Below, piece by piece: positions 1-7,936 of a DNA stretch of 11,489 nt. Made by a program: the position numbers and the translations under genes. The DNA comes from Zygnema cylindricum (Eukaryota; Streptophyta; Zygnematophyceae; Zygnematales; Zygnemataceae), in contig JBBHKE010002828.1 in NCBI GenBank assembly GCA_037447655.1, forward strand, positions 1 through 11,489. Direction: 5' to 3'. Each line of letters opens with the position of its first letter. Position 1 is the first letter of the stretch. The notes under the pieces were generated by a model that searched no databases, had not been told where the DNA came from, and worked only from the letters and a program-made list of their open reading frames with translations.

Positions 1-841
1 GCAAATATTTTATGTGTACGCCGAAGTGGCAATACTTGTGTACGGCCGATCCCGCAACGATCTTGCCACATTTCGTTTCAGTTTACAGAGAGCACATTTA
101 AGAGAGTAGAGGTAGCTTGTGTTGTCCATAGCCTATTTCAACCATGGATTACTCTTGGAAGCACCACAGAATACCCTTCAAACAGCTGTGTTTGCGACAG
201 CACAGATTACTCCACAATGAACAAAACCACCTTAAACTGCCCCAATAGGCAGTATAATATAGACACTGTAAGCTCCCAAAGTTACAGCCAAATCCACTAA
301 GGAATCTATAAGATATAAGCTCCCGAGTTTCACAAAAACAGCTGAGAGCTTCACAAACTAACCACTTAGACTACTCACAGAATCTTACATAGATTCCTGA
401 ATAATTTGAAACTTTACACACATATATATTCTATATCATAGAATAACTCCACAAAGTTTCACATGAATGCACCAAATAGAGTGATCACACCAACAGGTCA
501 AAGATGCAGAAAACAATTTGCTATTGCTTTGATTAAACTTGACTGTGATGCTCAAAATATTCTAAGTCCTACAAGTTATACTCAAAGAGTTAACTACTGC
601 ATGTACGGAGGCATACCAGCTGTACGGTATCAACTATCTACCTAAACTATTGTAAGTATACCCGAATAGTTTGAGGTATGTCAAACTGAACAAATCTACA
701 CTAATAAAGTAATAAGCAAAAAGACAAACCTATGTTGTACATAATACTTACACCGACATCTCCACGATCTTCGTACGTCAAAAACCAAGCTCCCACTAAG
801 CAACCAAAACATCATTACTCACAATCTATACTAGTCATGTT
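1..841. other. Non-coding stretch, no gene recognised
   Basis: No reading frame here has support: the only open frame of note (463-645, 60 codons) resembles no family I know and lies in AT-rich DNA with stops all round. The stretch contains several GTAC words, often as TGTACG or CGTACG (near 16, 39, 602, 622, 736 and 774). The octamer AAGCTCCC recurs loosely near 270, 319 and 787. It may be old transposon DNA, but nothing identifies it. Confidence 0.5.
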
Positions 842-1010
842 ATCCGCAGCTGCGTCAGCTTCTTTGTCCGTACGGATCATATCAAGGTAACCACAGCTGC
901 GTTGACTTGTCTACGTCCCAGCTGCTCCGTACCGGCGGCGCATATTCATCCAAAATAACCGCAGCTGTGTTGTCCTGTCGGCGTCGCAACTGCGCCGTAC
1001 CGGCGGTGCC
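842..1010. repeat. Degenerate GC-rich tandem repeat, 68-bp unit
   Basis: Two adjacent copies are clear. The first starts with AACCACAGCTGCGTTG at 889 and carries CCGTACCGGCGG at 927-938; the second starts with AACCGCAGCTGTGTTG at 957 and carries the same CCGTACCGGCGG at 995-1006. Both landmarks are offset by exactly 68 bp. A shorter, more diverged third copy may begin at 842 (CCGCAGCTGCGT, then CCGTACGG at 868). The block is much richer in GC than its surroundings. Short open frames on both strands here are by-products of the GC-rich repeat. Function is unknown. Confidence 0.7.
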
Positions 1011-1037
1011 TTTTTCAACATTTCGTTTATTCCACAT

Positions 1038-1056
1038 CGGATCGCTTCGCGATCCG
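1038..1056. repeat. Perfect 8-bp inverted repeat
   Basis: CGGATCGC at 1038-1045 and its exact reverse complement GCGATCCG at 1049-1056 flank a 3-base loop (TTC). It sits just right of the 68-bp repeat block. No T-run follows, so it is not a typical pol III or bacterial terminator. Confidence 0.6.
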
Positions 1057-1259
1057 CCGTCCATTTGTCAATGCTTAGTCACCCAACTCAAAGAGTCTCT
1101 TACGTCACTTTAGTTATATCCGTACGTTCGCTCCCCTAATCCGTGAATCAACTAGATCCTCCATATTAACTCCAATTAGCACTTACGCACAAATTGTAGC
1201 GTACGCACGAAACTGAGTTTTCAGAACAACATTCCTCCAAAAATTTAGTTTGTGCACCT

Positions 1260-1462
1260 ATAAAATATGCATCGTGTGATGTTGTGTTGCTACGCTGCGC
1301 TAGTTCGATATCGTAGCGCAGTATGAATACAAAGTGCAGCGTGTACTGCTATCCTGCTACGCTGCGCTAGTTTGTCATCGCAGCCTAGTACGAATACAAT
1401 ATGCACCGCGTACTGCTATGTTGCCATGCTGCACTATTTTGACATCGCAGCCATAGCAGCTG
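1260..1462. repeat. Tandem repeat, 67-bp unit, about three copies
   Basis: Unit starts are visible at 1289 (GCTACGCTGCGCTAGTT), 1356 (the same 17 bases) and 1423 (GCCATGCTGCACTATTT): two successive spacings of exactly 67 bp. A partial unit precedes them: ATGCATCGTGTGATGTTGTG at 1267 corresponds to ATGCACCGCGTACTGCTATG at 1401. The last copy breaks off near 1462. In the first unit CTGCGCTA (1296-1303) and TAGCGCAG form an 8-bp inverted repeat. The copies abut without unique spacers, so this is a minisatellite-like array and not a CRISPR. Confidence 0.8.
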
Positions 1463-1512
1463 CTCTTTTCATCCTTAACTTCCTCCTCGTAGCTTTATCT
1501 AATAAGAACTAA

Positions 1513-2126
1513 AGCTTTCATTTTCAACACTTCCCCAAAGCTTTAGACACAGTATGCCATGCAAATATTTCTACTCTAAAGGAGTTACAGGAGACTCTTG
1601 AGAGATCATCTATGACATCAAGAATCAGACTGCTCCGATCTCTAATTCACAAAGTCTACGATGAAGCAATGTCCCTCAAAGAAAACATTTCCAATTTCTC
1701 TAAAACCTAGTCAATGCTGAATCAGCTGGTCTCCACCTTCCATCCAACACGAAGGTTTCATTGCTACTCCTATTCGTAACTCCTGAGTTCACAGCGGTTC
1801 TCACCTTATTAGAGAGCCACAAGGGGAAAGACTGGAGGTGGGAGGAAGTTATCGAAAAGCTGATTTTTGCAGAAGGCTCCACCGAGGTGGTGATGCACGA
1901 AAAGGCCTCCAAGAGCGAGCCTGGCATCATGGAGAGAAATGGTCAAATTAGCCACCAACCTGGTGACAGGGTAAAGACTAAACAAAATAGTTTGAACCGT
2001 GATCACAATGACTTTGTCGGCGATTCCAGCATTCCGATCAAAGACGACCACAACAGAGAGGAGACAGGCATAACTATTGACAATGGAGGGGAGCGAGGCT
2101 TGAGAACCCTGATGATTCCATTGTAG
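1513..2126 (+). pseudogene. Broken Ty1/copia-type gag remnant
   Basis: Gag is the nucleocapsid protein that packages retrotransposon RNA in the cytoplasm. Two frames together give the pattern of copia-type Gag (UBN2/Retrotran_gag family). The first (1513-1710) contains STLKELQETLERSS, then RIRLLRSLIHKVYDEAMSLK and NFSKT, and ends at TAG 1708-1710; this matches the family's region of the type W-x-L-x-x-x-Y-ERSS, then LRRQL, then V-x-EH-x-NF. A frameshift near 1725-1745 leads to a second frame (about 1740-2126) with TKVSLLLLFVTPEFTAVLTL, then WRWEEVIEKLI, like the family's LL-x-SLP, TLL and EEV segments. A GGAGAGAAATGGTCA stretch at 1930-1944 could be a decayed zinc-knuckle codon run, but no CCHC survives. 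No start codon or LTR was found. The assignment rests on remembered family patterns, not on a search. Confidence 0.6.
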
Positions 2127-3976
2127 GCCAACTCCAGGCCCCGGTCCATACGTGTGCCTTTTCAACAAATGCTAAGAAGGTCGCCACAAGGGCAAATAGA
2201 AGAGGCTTACAATTTCGGGGCAATCAGGAGATCACCATCGGCCAAAAGCATGTGGCAGTCCCCTATCTTCCGAAAGAGCTACCAAATCAGTTGGCTAAGG
2301 GCTATGTCGTTCAACCTACACATTCCAATGTCAGAAGCATCACTGATGGGACGCCATCCACCCCATAACAAAGGAGTGAAGCAAAAAGGACAAAAATGGA
2401 GTTCTAACCCTGCAGAGAAAGAATCAAAGCGACAAACAGAAAAGTTGCACATTTAACTTTGCAGATGTTGCTGCAGCAACTAACGCAAAGATGGAATATG
2501 GCTCAGATAAGTTTGGGGCCATCAACCCTAAGTGGAGCACACAAAAAACCAAAGATCTTAAAATCAAGGGTTACCCATCCCAAGAGGAGAGGGGAAGGAG
2601 ATCTTACCATAAAATGGTCAGAGGTCAGGTGTCTCAGAACGACGCCACGCTCATCCACATTGCCTCAAAAAGGCGTGACGAGGATATCCACGGAGTTGTT
2701 CAAACTCATACCCCACCAAAATTCCACATTGAGGACCAAAATACTGTCCGGTGTAGAAAGACAGAATGTCAACTTGTGAGACACGTCAATACCGAGATCA
2801 AAGGAGGCAGCAAAGGTGGCATATGCAAACCCGCAACAGAGCAGCCAAGGAATGTCAACAATGAAGATCATAGAGCATCTGACCTTACAGCGGAGGAAAA
2901 CACCAAGCCTTAATCGGAGATGAAAGATGTAAGCATTGAAAAACTTAGGTCAGACAGTAAAATAGTTGATTCTAAGAAATAAAAATCAAGAAAGATCAAC
3001 GAAAAGGGTCATAGTTCCACTCACCAGATAGAGGGTGTTGAGAAAAAGGAGATCCATCGAGTTTCGAAAATCATTGGTAGCAAAGTGGCTATCTGCATTC
3101 CCATGAACACAGTGGTCCTATGAACACATATTGGCGTCATGTCGGCCAATGCAGTGAGAGTAAAGACTTCGACCTACAAAATAGAATGAAAAATCTTTAT
3201 GTGTTGGTAAATAGACAAATTGAGGAGGAAAACAAGCAAGGAGTAGAAGGCAGATGAAGAGAGTTCAAAGACAACGAAGAAGCGGGAGGCAATCAACAAA
3301 TATCATTTGTCAAATCAAATAGCAAGACAAGCAGCTCCAAAGTTTACAAAAATAGTGGGAGAAAAAGAGGTATCAAAGAAAAAAATCTACCATGTGAGAA
3401 GGGAGTTAGAGCGGAGCGTCTCAAGAGTATTCCCACTTCAACATCCAATCTAAAGGAAGCCTTGAATCCTCCACCTTCCCCAGCAATGACGACCATCACA
3501 AGACTAGAGCAAAAACTTCATAGGTGAAAAAATGCTCTGCAAAAGAGGTGAAATGCATGCCAATAACTCTATCAAAAAAGGAGAAGATTCATGCATCAGA
3601 TTCACTCACACCAACAAATGATCATTGGAAAGTGAGGAAGGAGGCTCAAATGAGGAGCACATTAATTTCTAATAGAGTTGCAGCTGAGATGAAAGCACAT
3701 ACAGGAAAGGAGGTCATGAGGACCCCAATCTTACCGTTAATTGAATGAGTCGGGAAAAAGACAGAATTGTCGAGGGCAAAGACTCACATCATCCTCAATG
3801 AAAACACCTCAAAGGAAGGAGATTCACCAATAGAAGGAGCACCTTTTCGCATGCATCACATGTTTCCTCTTGAATCTATAGTGTGGTGTGGAGAAGTGAA
3901 CATCTGTCCACGTCTACCTCTTTCAAAATATCACAAATTTAAGAAATTTCTATGGCTGCCGCCATGGCCTCCATAG
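2127..3976 (+). pseudogene. Decayed lysine-rich coding region, unidentified
   Basis: This region follows the gag remnant on the same strand. It is purine-rich on the + strand and open in long pieces: 2154-2456 in one frame, about 2380-2913 in another (178 codons, with FNFADVAAATNAKMEYGSDK near its start), 3524-3748 and 3767-3976. The frame of the 2380-2913 piece continues to 3460 with only scattered stops, including 2911, 2980, 3118 and 3187. The predicted peptides are rich in Lys, Glu, Arg and Asn. I see no protease (D-T/S-G), integrase zinc finger or DDE core, RT (YxDD) or RNase H motif, so the pol part of a copia element is absent. It could be an extended non-autonomous gag ORF, a captured host gene or another transposon's ORF. 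That it once coded is inferred from length and strand bias only. Confidence 0.4.
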
Positions 3977-4473
3977 CGTCTTGGTTCATTGAGTGCACAA
4001 ACTAGCCCTTCCTCTCTGGTCTCCTCTATAAGACTCCGGCTAACTATTTTTCAAAAACCAACTTTCATATAGGGAGATAAAACACAACAGTTCAAACAAA
4101 AAACATTTGACTGAAAATTTAAGTTTGGTGGGGAAAGAATCGCACGAACAGGTGTCACCAGTGAAAATAGAGTAAGAGAAAAGGAAAAGCCTTTGCCTCC
4201 TTCAAAATTTCCAAAGTGAAGAAATTTCCATGGCTGCCGCCATAGCCTCCATAGCGGTCTTTGTTGAACGAGTGCACACATTGGCCCTTCTTCTCTAGTC
4301 TCCACAATAAGACTTCGGCTAATTATTTTTCATAAACCAACTTTCATATAGGCAAATGAAACACAAAAGTTCAAACAAAATACATATAACTAAATTTTTT
4401 AAAGTTGTTTGCTAGGGAAAGAATCGCACAAACTAGTGTCATAAGTGAAAACAAACTAAGAGAAAAGGAAAAG
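3913..4473. repeat. Tandem direct duplication, about 280-bp unit, two copies
   Basis: Copy 1 (about 3913-4189) and copy 2 (about 4193-4473) share, in the same order, ATGGCTGCCGCCAT (3952 and 4230), CCTCCATAGCG, AACCAACTTTCATATAGG, AGTTCAAACAAAA, GGGAAAGAATCGCAC and AAGAGAAAAGGAAAAG. The offset is 278 bp at the left and about 284 bp at the right, so small indels separate the copies. Each copy can be read from ATG as MAAAMASIAS or MAAAIASIAV before a stop within about 23 codons, which resembles the start of a plant organelle-targeting peptide but may be chance. Substitutions throughout show the duplication is not recent. Confidence 0.85.
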
Positions 4474-4487
4474 ATCACAGATTTCAT

Positions 4488-4643
4488 AAATTCATACCAA
4501 TTTCATTTTACCGATTATTGAAAATTACAAATTTGGCCAATTTGGGATTTTGCATCCACGAGTTTGTCAAGCAAAAATATACTAAGCCCATCGAGATGTC
4601 TCTATGGAAATAAGTTTGATAAGCACGAGAAAAAAAACCACTG
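4488..4643 (+). repeat. Dispersed repeat, copy 1 (partner at 9030-9178)
   Basis: The segment aligns by eye, in direct orientation, with 9030-9178. Shared landmarks in order are CCAATT, TTACAA, TCCACG, GTTT with TCAA, GCCCA, TGAAATAAGTTTG (GGAAATAAGTTTG here at 4606) and an A-run (4630). The two copies are about 4.5 kb apart and clearly diverged, as expected for two old insertions of one transposon family. No terminal inverted repeat, target-site duplication or coding content could be pinned down. This copy begins right after the tandem duplication. Confidence 0.5.
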
Positions 4644-5388
4644 TGCAAGGTAGTACGTCGTGGCTACACAAGAAACCATGATTGGGTCTCTATCTAAAGA
4701 CGCTAACTTGGCTTGCACCTTGGCTTGGGGGACCAGCAAGCATAGGCTGCTAACTATTTTGCGTATAAGTAATTGTGGGCTATATTATACGTTTCTATAC
4801 CGAAAGGACGAATCAACGCCACCCAAGCCGATGGATTCAAAAAGTTCACGCTTTTGCATTGGGGGTTGCGCTCATCGGACATTACCCGATACCAAAACAT
4901 CCGTTTGTAGCGGAAAAATATATGTCGCATGCCTATAGGTATTAGTTAACGAACATGAAAAAATTCACATTTTTGCAATTTTTGTTGACGTCCCCACAAA
5001 TAAAAAAGTCAACAATGCCATCATTGTCGACCGTTATTAGTTCACGAGTGTAATGGTGACAAAAAGAGAGCGTTTTGTGGAAGTGGGAAAAGTAGGAACA
5101 ATTTGAAAGCACCTCTATGCGTATCTTGGCTTACGGAAGGAGGCGGGGGGGTGTTGGAAAACAGAGTCACTCATTCAAAAGCCGAGGGAGGAGGTTTTTT
5201 ATGTCTAAGCCAGTTAGGATAGAAGGGAGTTGGGGAATATAGATGTGAGGGAGAGAGTGTCTTGATTTGCATTGTGCAAATTGACTGCGTTTGCATGAGT
5301 GTTCGGGTTCAGTTTTGCATTGTGTTTTGTTTGACACTTAATCTGTACATCTGTACCAATTAATGAGCAGTTTTAGTAGTGACTGAGG
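4644..5388. other. Non-coding stretch with a G-rich tract
   Basis: The open frame at 4660-4938 starts with GTG, resembles no known family and is probably fortuitous. Around 5136-5157 the + strand carries a run of seven Gs inside a series of short G-tracts (GGAAGGAGGCGGGGGGG), and 5187-5262 is again G-rich. Nothing else is recognised. Confidence 0.4.
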
Positions 5389-5611
5389 GTGACGTTCCAT
5401 CAGGCGAAAAGTGGCGTATTTTACAGAAATCCGCGACCCTCCGTACCAAATCATACCGCCTATTTTGTTTTTATACGAAATACAACATTACAGAGAATCT
5501 TTGCGATACTCTCTGAAGGTCTTGGAGGTAACAATGGCCGTTGGATGTTCATCTTCGAGGAGTTCGCTTTATTTTTTTCTCTTGGGTTGGCATATACAAA
5601 AAAATAAAAAA

Positions 5612-5643
5612 ATGACACGCTCGACGATTAAGCTACGTGTCAT
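5612..5643. repeat. 8-bp inverted repeat
   Basis: ATGACACG at 5612-5619 and its exact reverse complement CGTGTCAT at 5636-5643 flank a 16-base spacer. It is the best hairpin in this part of the window; no transposon termini could be tied to it. Confidence 0.5.
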
Positions 5644-5804
5644 GATGGAAAACAGACTTAAAATCTTAAGATTTGCAATGTCAGCTTCCAAAATACAACC
5701 GAAAATAAAAACGAAATTTCGTAACATTCCCTGTCACGCTATTTTTGGTAACTTTTGTTCGTCACACTATTTCTCTCCAAAACTTTCGTTATGTTCGAAA
5801 ACTG

Positions 5805-5813
5805 AAACCCTAA
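5805..5813 (+). promoter_or_regulatory. Telo-box (AAACCCTAA)
   Basis: The word AAACCCTAA equals one and a half plant telomere repeats and is a known promoter element of plant genes for ribosomal and other translation proteins, usually near the transcription start. Here ATGs follow at 5817 and 5822. Without a recognisable gene downstream the functional reading stays weak. Confidence 0.3.
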
Positions 5814-5905
5814 AAAATGAGATGGCGTACAGACCGGCGTTTGCAAAAAGTATAAAAGCTTTATCGTATGATTACTTCGTACACAGGTACATGGTATGCA
5901 AGTAA

Positions 5906-6540
5906 AGATTTGAAGTTAAGTTTGTCGGTGCTAAAAATCAGAAAGAGATTCAATATCGGATCGTAGCTTGCATGGCGCCAGTCAATTTAGAACACGTGGC
6001 TTACAGACTCTACGTGATGGAACATCGACTCAATCGACCAAGTCTATAGAGTTTGCCGTATAATTACAGAAACGTGTGATGGAACTTCACCGTGACACTG
6101 AAACTCTGAGACCTCCATTGGCCCTCAGAGTAGGCAGATCCAAAGAAGCTAATCTAGATAGTGCCGACTCCTAACTTGATATAAACCCAAATGACTGACC
6201 CCTTGACAGTCAAAACTCCAGTACAACTTCACCCCTGTGAAATAACACTTTCTATGTGCTCAGTTCCACCACAGAATGCAAAGTTAGAATATGAGATTTG
6301 GACACATTCAACCACTTTGATTTTCCACTGAATTAGTACCACCTTGGCACGCAAAGACTCTGACCGACTACACCCCTATGTAGCCTGGACTCCTCTGAGT
6401 CCGCAGCAAAAAGAATCACTGAAAATGGTCAAGTAAATTGATGGTTATGGCTTGCCAAAGTTTGCCTTTTATACAAGATGTTCTCTAAGAGAGGCGGCTA
6501 CCTACCCAAAATATTCTAAGTTGTAAAACCCCTCTCTAAG
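5906..6540. other. Non-coding stretch, possibly old transposon DNA
   Basis: No supported reading frame on either strand. The phrase GATGGAAC recurs at 6018 and 6078 (GTGATGGAACATC and GTGATGGAACTTC). On the - strand TTGTATAAAAGGC near 6463-6475 resembles a TATA box. The look is that of LTR-like or intergenic DNA, but no primer-binding site, paired LTR or target duplication was found. Confidence 0.35.
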
Positions 6541-6547
6541 CCCCCCA

Positions 6548-6681
6548 GTACTGAGGTACGGACCAATAATATGACTGTAGTGTACAAGAAAGTACAGGTG
6601 TCGGAGTACTTTCTATGCAGTCCTTGTACGACACAACCATAATGTGACATTTGTCACATCCGGATTTGTTATCTCGCGTAC
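6548..6681. promoter_or_regulatory. Dense cluster of GTAC core motifs
   Basis: GTAC occurs at 6548, 6556, 6582, 6592, 6606 and 6626, six times within 82 bp, and again at 6678; random DNA would give about one per 256 bp. GTAC is the core recognised by plant SBP/SPL proteins, including the copper regulator SPL7 (CRR1 in green algae). Several of these sites form an interrupted inverted repeat: GTACAAG and AAAGTAC at 6582-6595 pair with GTACTTT (6606-6612) and CTTGTAC (6623-6629). The count is seen directly; regulatory use is inferred, and no gene directly beside it is convincing. Confidence 0.4.
6642..6659. repeat. Perfect 8-bp palindromic arms, 2-bp centre
   Basis: ATGTGACA (6642-6649) and TGTCACAT (6652-6659) are exact reverse complements separated by TT. 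Together with the GTAC sites to its left it makes this a strongly palindromic patch. Confidence 0.55.
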
Positions 6682-6821
6682 CGGAGATCTCGCAATTCTC
6701 CAGGATATTGCCACGTGTCATCCGGTGTCAGCGTGTCCAGAAACCGCAAAAAATGTCATTCCTTAAAACCGGCTGAAATGTGAGCCGTTCGATTATATTT
6801 CCAACGTTTAATCCCGACCGT

Positions 6822-6850
6822 CGAAACAAATATCTCCGACATTTGTTTCG
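6822..6850. repeat. Perfect 10-bp inverted repeat (hairpin)
   Basis: CGAAACAAAT (6822-6831) and its exact reverse complement ATTTGTTTCG (6841-6850) flank a 9-base loop, ATCTCCGAC. A transcript from either strand could fold into a stable short stem. No T-run follows it. It lies about 130 bp left of the tRNA-like sequence. Confidence 0.65.
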
Positions 6851-6984
6851 TGCGCCCAGTATTATATTCGTGCGGTTCTTTTCTACGTAGATGTTGTTTG
6901 GTTTCGCCGTTAAATGGACGATACCGGTGTGAACGAGTTTAATATGTATTCAAACCCTTCACGTGTGTCTGTCTTCATTACATC

Positions 6985-7058
6985 TAGCGGATAAGGCGGA
7001 GAGCTACTTTTGTACGGCAGTAGACCAGAGGGATCAGGTTCAAGTCCTGGTCTACTAA
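6985..7058 (+). other. tRNA-Arg-like degenerate sequence (tRNA pseudogene or SINE head)
   Basis: TAGCGGATAAGG at 6985-6996 fits a pol III A box, and GGATAAGGCG (6989-6998) matches the D-arm of plant tRNA-Arg. TACGG at 7013-7017 recalls the ACG anticodon loop, ACCAGAG at 7024-7030 the 3' anticodon stem, and GGTTCAAGTCC at 7037-7047 is a textbook B box inside a 5-bp T stem (TCAGG/CCTGG). The A-to-B spacing is 52 bp, about 8 more than in a normal tRNA. The 5' acceptor strand does not pair with TCTACTA at 7051-7057 and the anticodon stem is broken, so this is not a working tRNA. AGTAGACCAG (7019-7028) and CTGGTCTACT (7046-7055) are a perfect 10-bp inverted repeat enclosing the T loop. A tRNA-derived SINE is possible. 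Confidence 0.45.
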
Positions 7059-7063
7059 TATCT

Positions 7064-7120
7064 TTTGGGTACCGCCCAAACAAATTCCCCTCCTTCCTCC
7101 TTCCTCCTCCCTGTCTCCTT
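7064..7120. repeat. Short hairpin followed by pyrimidine tract
   Basis: TTTGGG (7064-7069) and CCCAAA (7075-7080) enclose five bases, then the + strand becomes almost purely C and T from 7084 to about 7118 (repeated CCTCCTT-type units). This directly follows the tRNA-like element and could belong to the same insertion. Confidence 0.5.
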
Positions 7121-7936
7121 GACTACCTAGGTAGCCATAGGTATCTCTGTCTTTTAGTGACTACGAGAAGTATAAATGACTTAGACAGCCTATTTGACAA
7201 AGTAGAATAAATGAAGACCTACAAAATACACACATTTTAACAAACACATTAGAGTAATTAACGCTAATAAACCAACACCTATATTAACGTAAAAAATTAA
7301 AATGAGTTAAGTTTGATTAAATTATAGTAGTATTAATGGTTAAATGTTTTTATAATTGATATTTTACTATGGGGTCAATGTCGGTCATCGCATTTTGTAA
7401 ACAATGCATTTGTTCCCTGCGCATATTCATTATTTTTGAGGCGTTTCATGCGTGTGTTTTATGCGTTTGGTACCTCTAACATGCTCTTGTAGCTCGCGCA
7501 TGCGTCTTTTATTATGAGCGGTACAACGTAGGCTTGTTGTCACATGTTTAAAATATTCAAAGATTTTGAAAGCGAACACAACTTTGTTTTGGTGTTACCA
7601 CGTAGACTTGTTACCACCTTTGTAAGAATCATCACATACATTCAAGATCGTCAAAGATATCAATGATCATATTTTTCAAGTGCATAGTGCGAGTTTTGTC
7701 AGAATCAGAATGTCAAATTTGTAGGACATATTATCTCATTTAACGGGAATGTTTAGAACAAAAAATCCATAAACGCTGCAATCTGCGAAACTCTAAGGGA
7801 ATGCCAAAAATAAGTACAAAATACAAGAAAACTTGCAGGATTAACTTAACTACCCTACTTAGTCACTAATGAGAACTAAACCTAAGTTTGGTTACTAATT
7901 TCATGTAAACTGAACACGCGAATAGGAAGATATTGT
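7121..7936. other. AT-rich non-coding stretch
   Basis: No supported reading frame. A loosely repeated phrase, ACGTAGGCTTGTTGTCAC near 7526 and ACGTAGACTTGTTACCAC near 7602, is the only internal similarity noticed. On the - strand a T-run ending in CTTCAG near 7979-7990 resembles an intron 3' end, but no exon that makes sense adjoins it. Confidence 0.4.

Larger units (their letters stand above)
5411..5905 (+). other. Open frame of 164 codons, unidentified
   Basis: The frame is open from 5411 to a TAA at 5903-5905, but the first codon is not ATG and a second frame (5389-5607) overlaps it. The peptide is hydrophobic near residues 50-60 and basic afterwards; I recognise no domain. A telo-box (5805-5813) lies just before an in-frame ATG at 5822 in a favourable context (AGATGGCG), so the last 27 codons could be the start of a short transcript. 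Old transposon sequence or a decayed gene is more likely than a working gene. Confidence 0.15.

Noticed and set aside
882-1113. Overlapping 60-68 codon frames on both strands
   Set aside because: They coincide with the GC-rich 68-bp repeat, where stop codons are rare, and have no family resemblance.
842-1462. CRISPR-like array
   Set aside because: Repeat units of 67-68 bp abut directly with no unique spacers, copies are diverged, and the context is eukaryotic.
2076-2093. IDNGGE in the gag-remnant frame, like the integrase TDNGGE motif
   Set aside because: No other integrase residues (zinc-binding HHCC, DDE spacing) surround it, and it lies only about 70 codons behind the gag-like core, so a chance match is more likely.
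4051-4305. 84-codon - strand frame across the tandem duplication
   Set aside because: It spans the junction of the two repeat copies, is not preserved in both, and resembles nothing known.
6075-6660. Solo LTR bounded by TGTGAT and TGTCACA
   Set aside because: Flanking 5-bp sequences do not match, no second LTR or primer-binding site is present, and the termini were chosen by eye.
6536-6721. 61-codon - strand frame
   Set aside because: It covers the GTAC cluster and its palindromes; no similarity to any family and no context for a gene.
6985-7058. Functional tRNA gene
   Set aside because: Acceptor and anticodon stems do not pair and the A-to-B box spacing is too long; kept only as a tRNA-like sequence.
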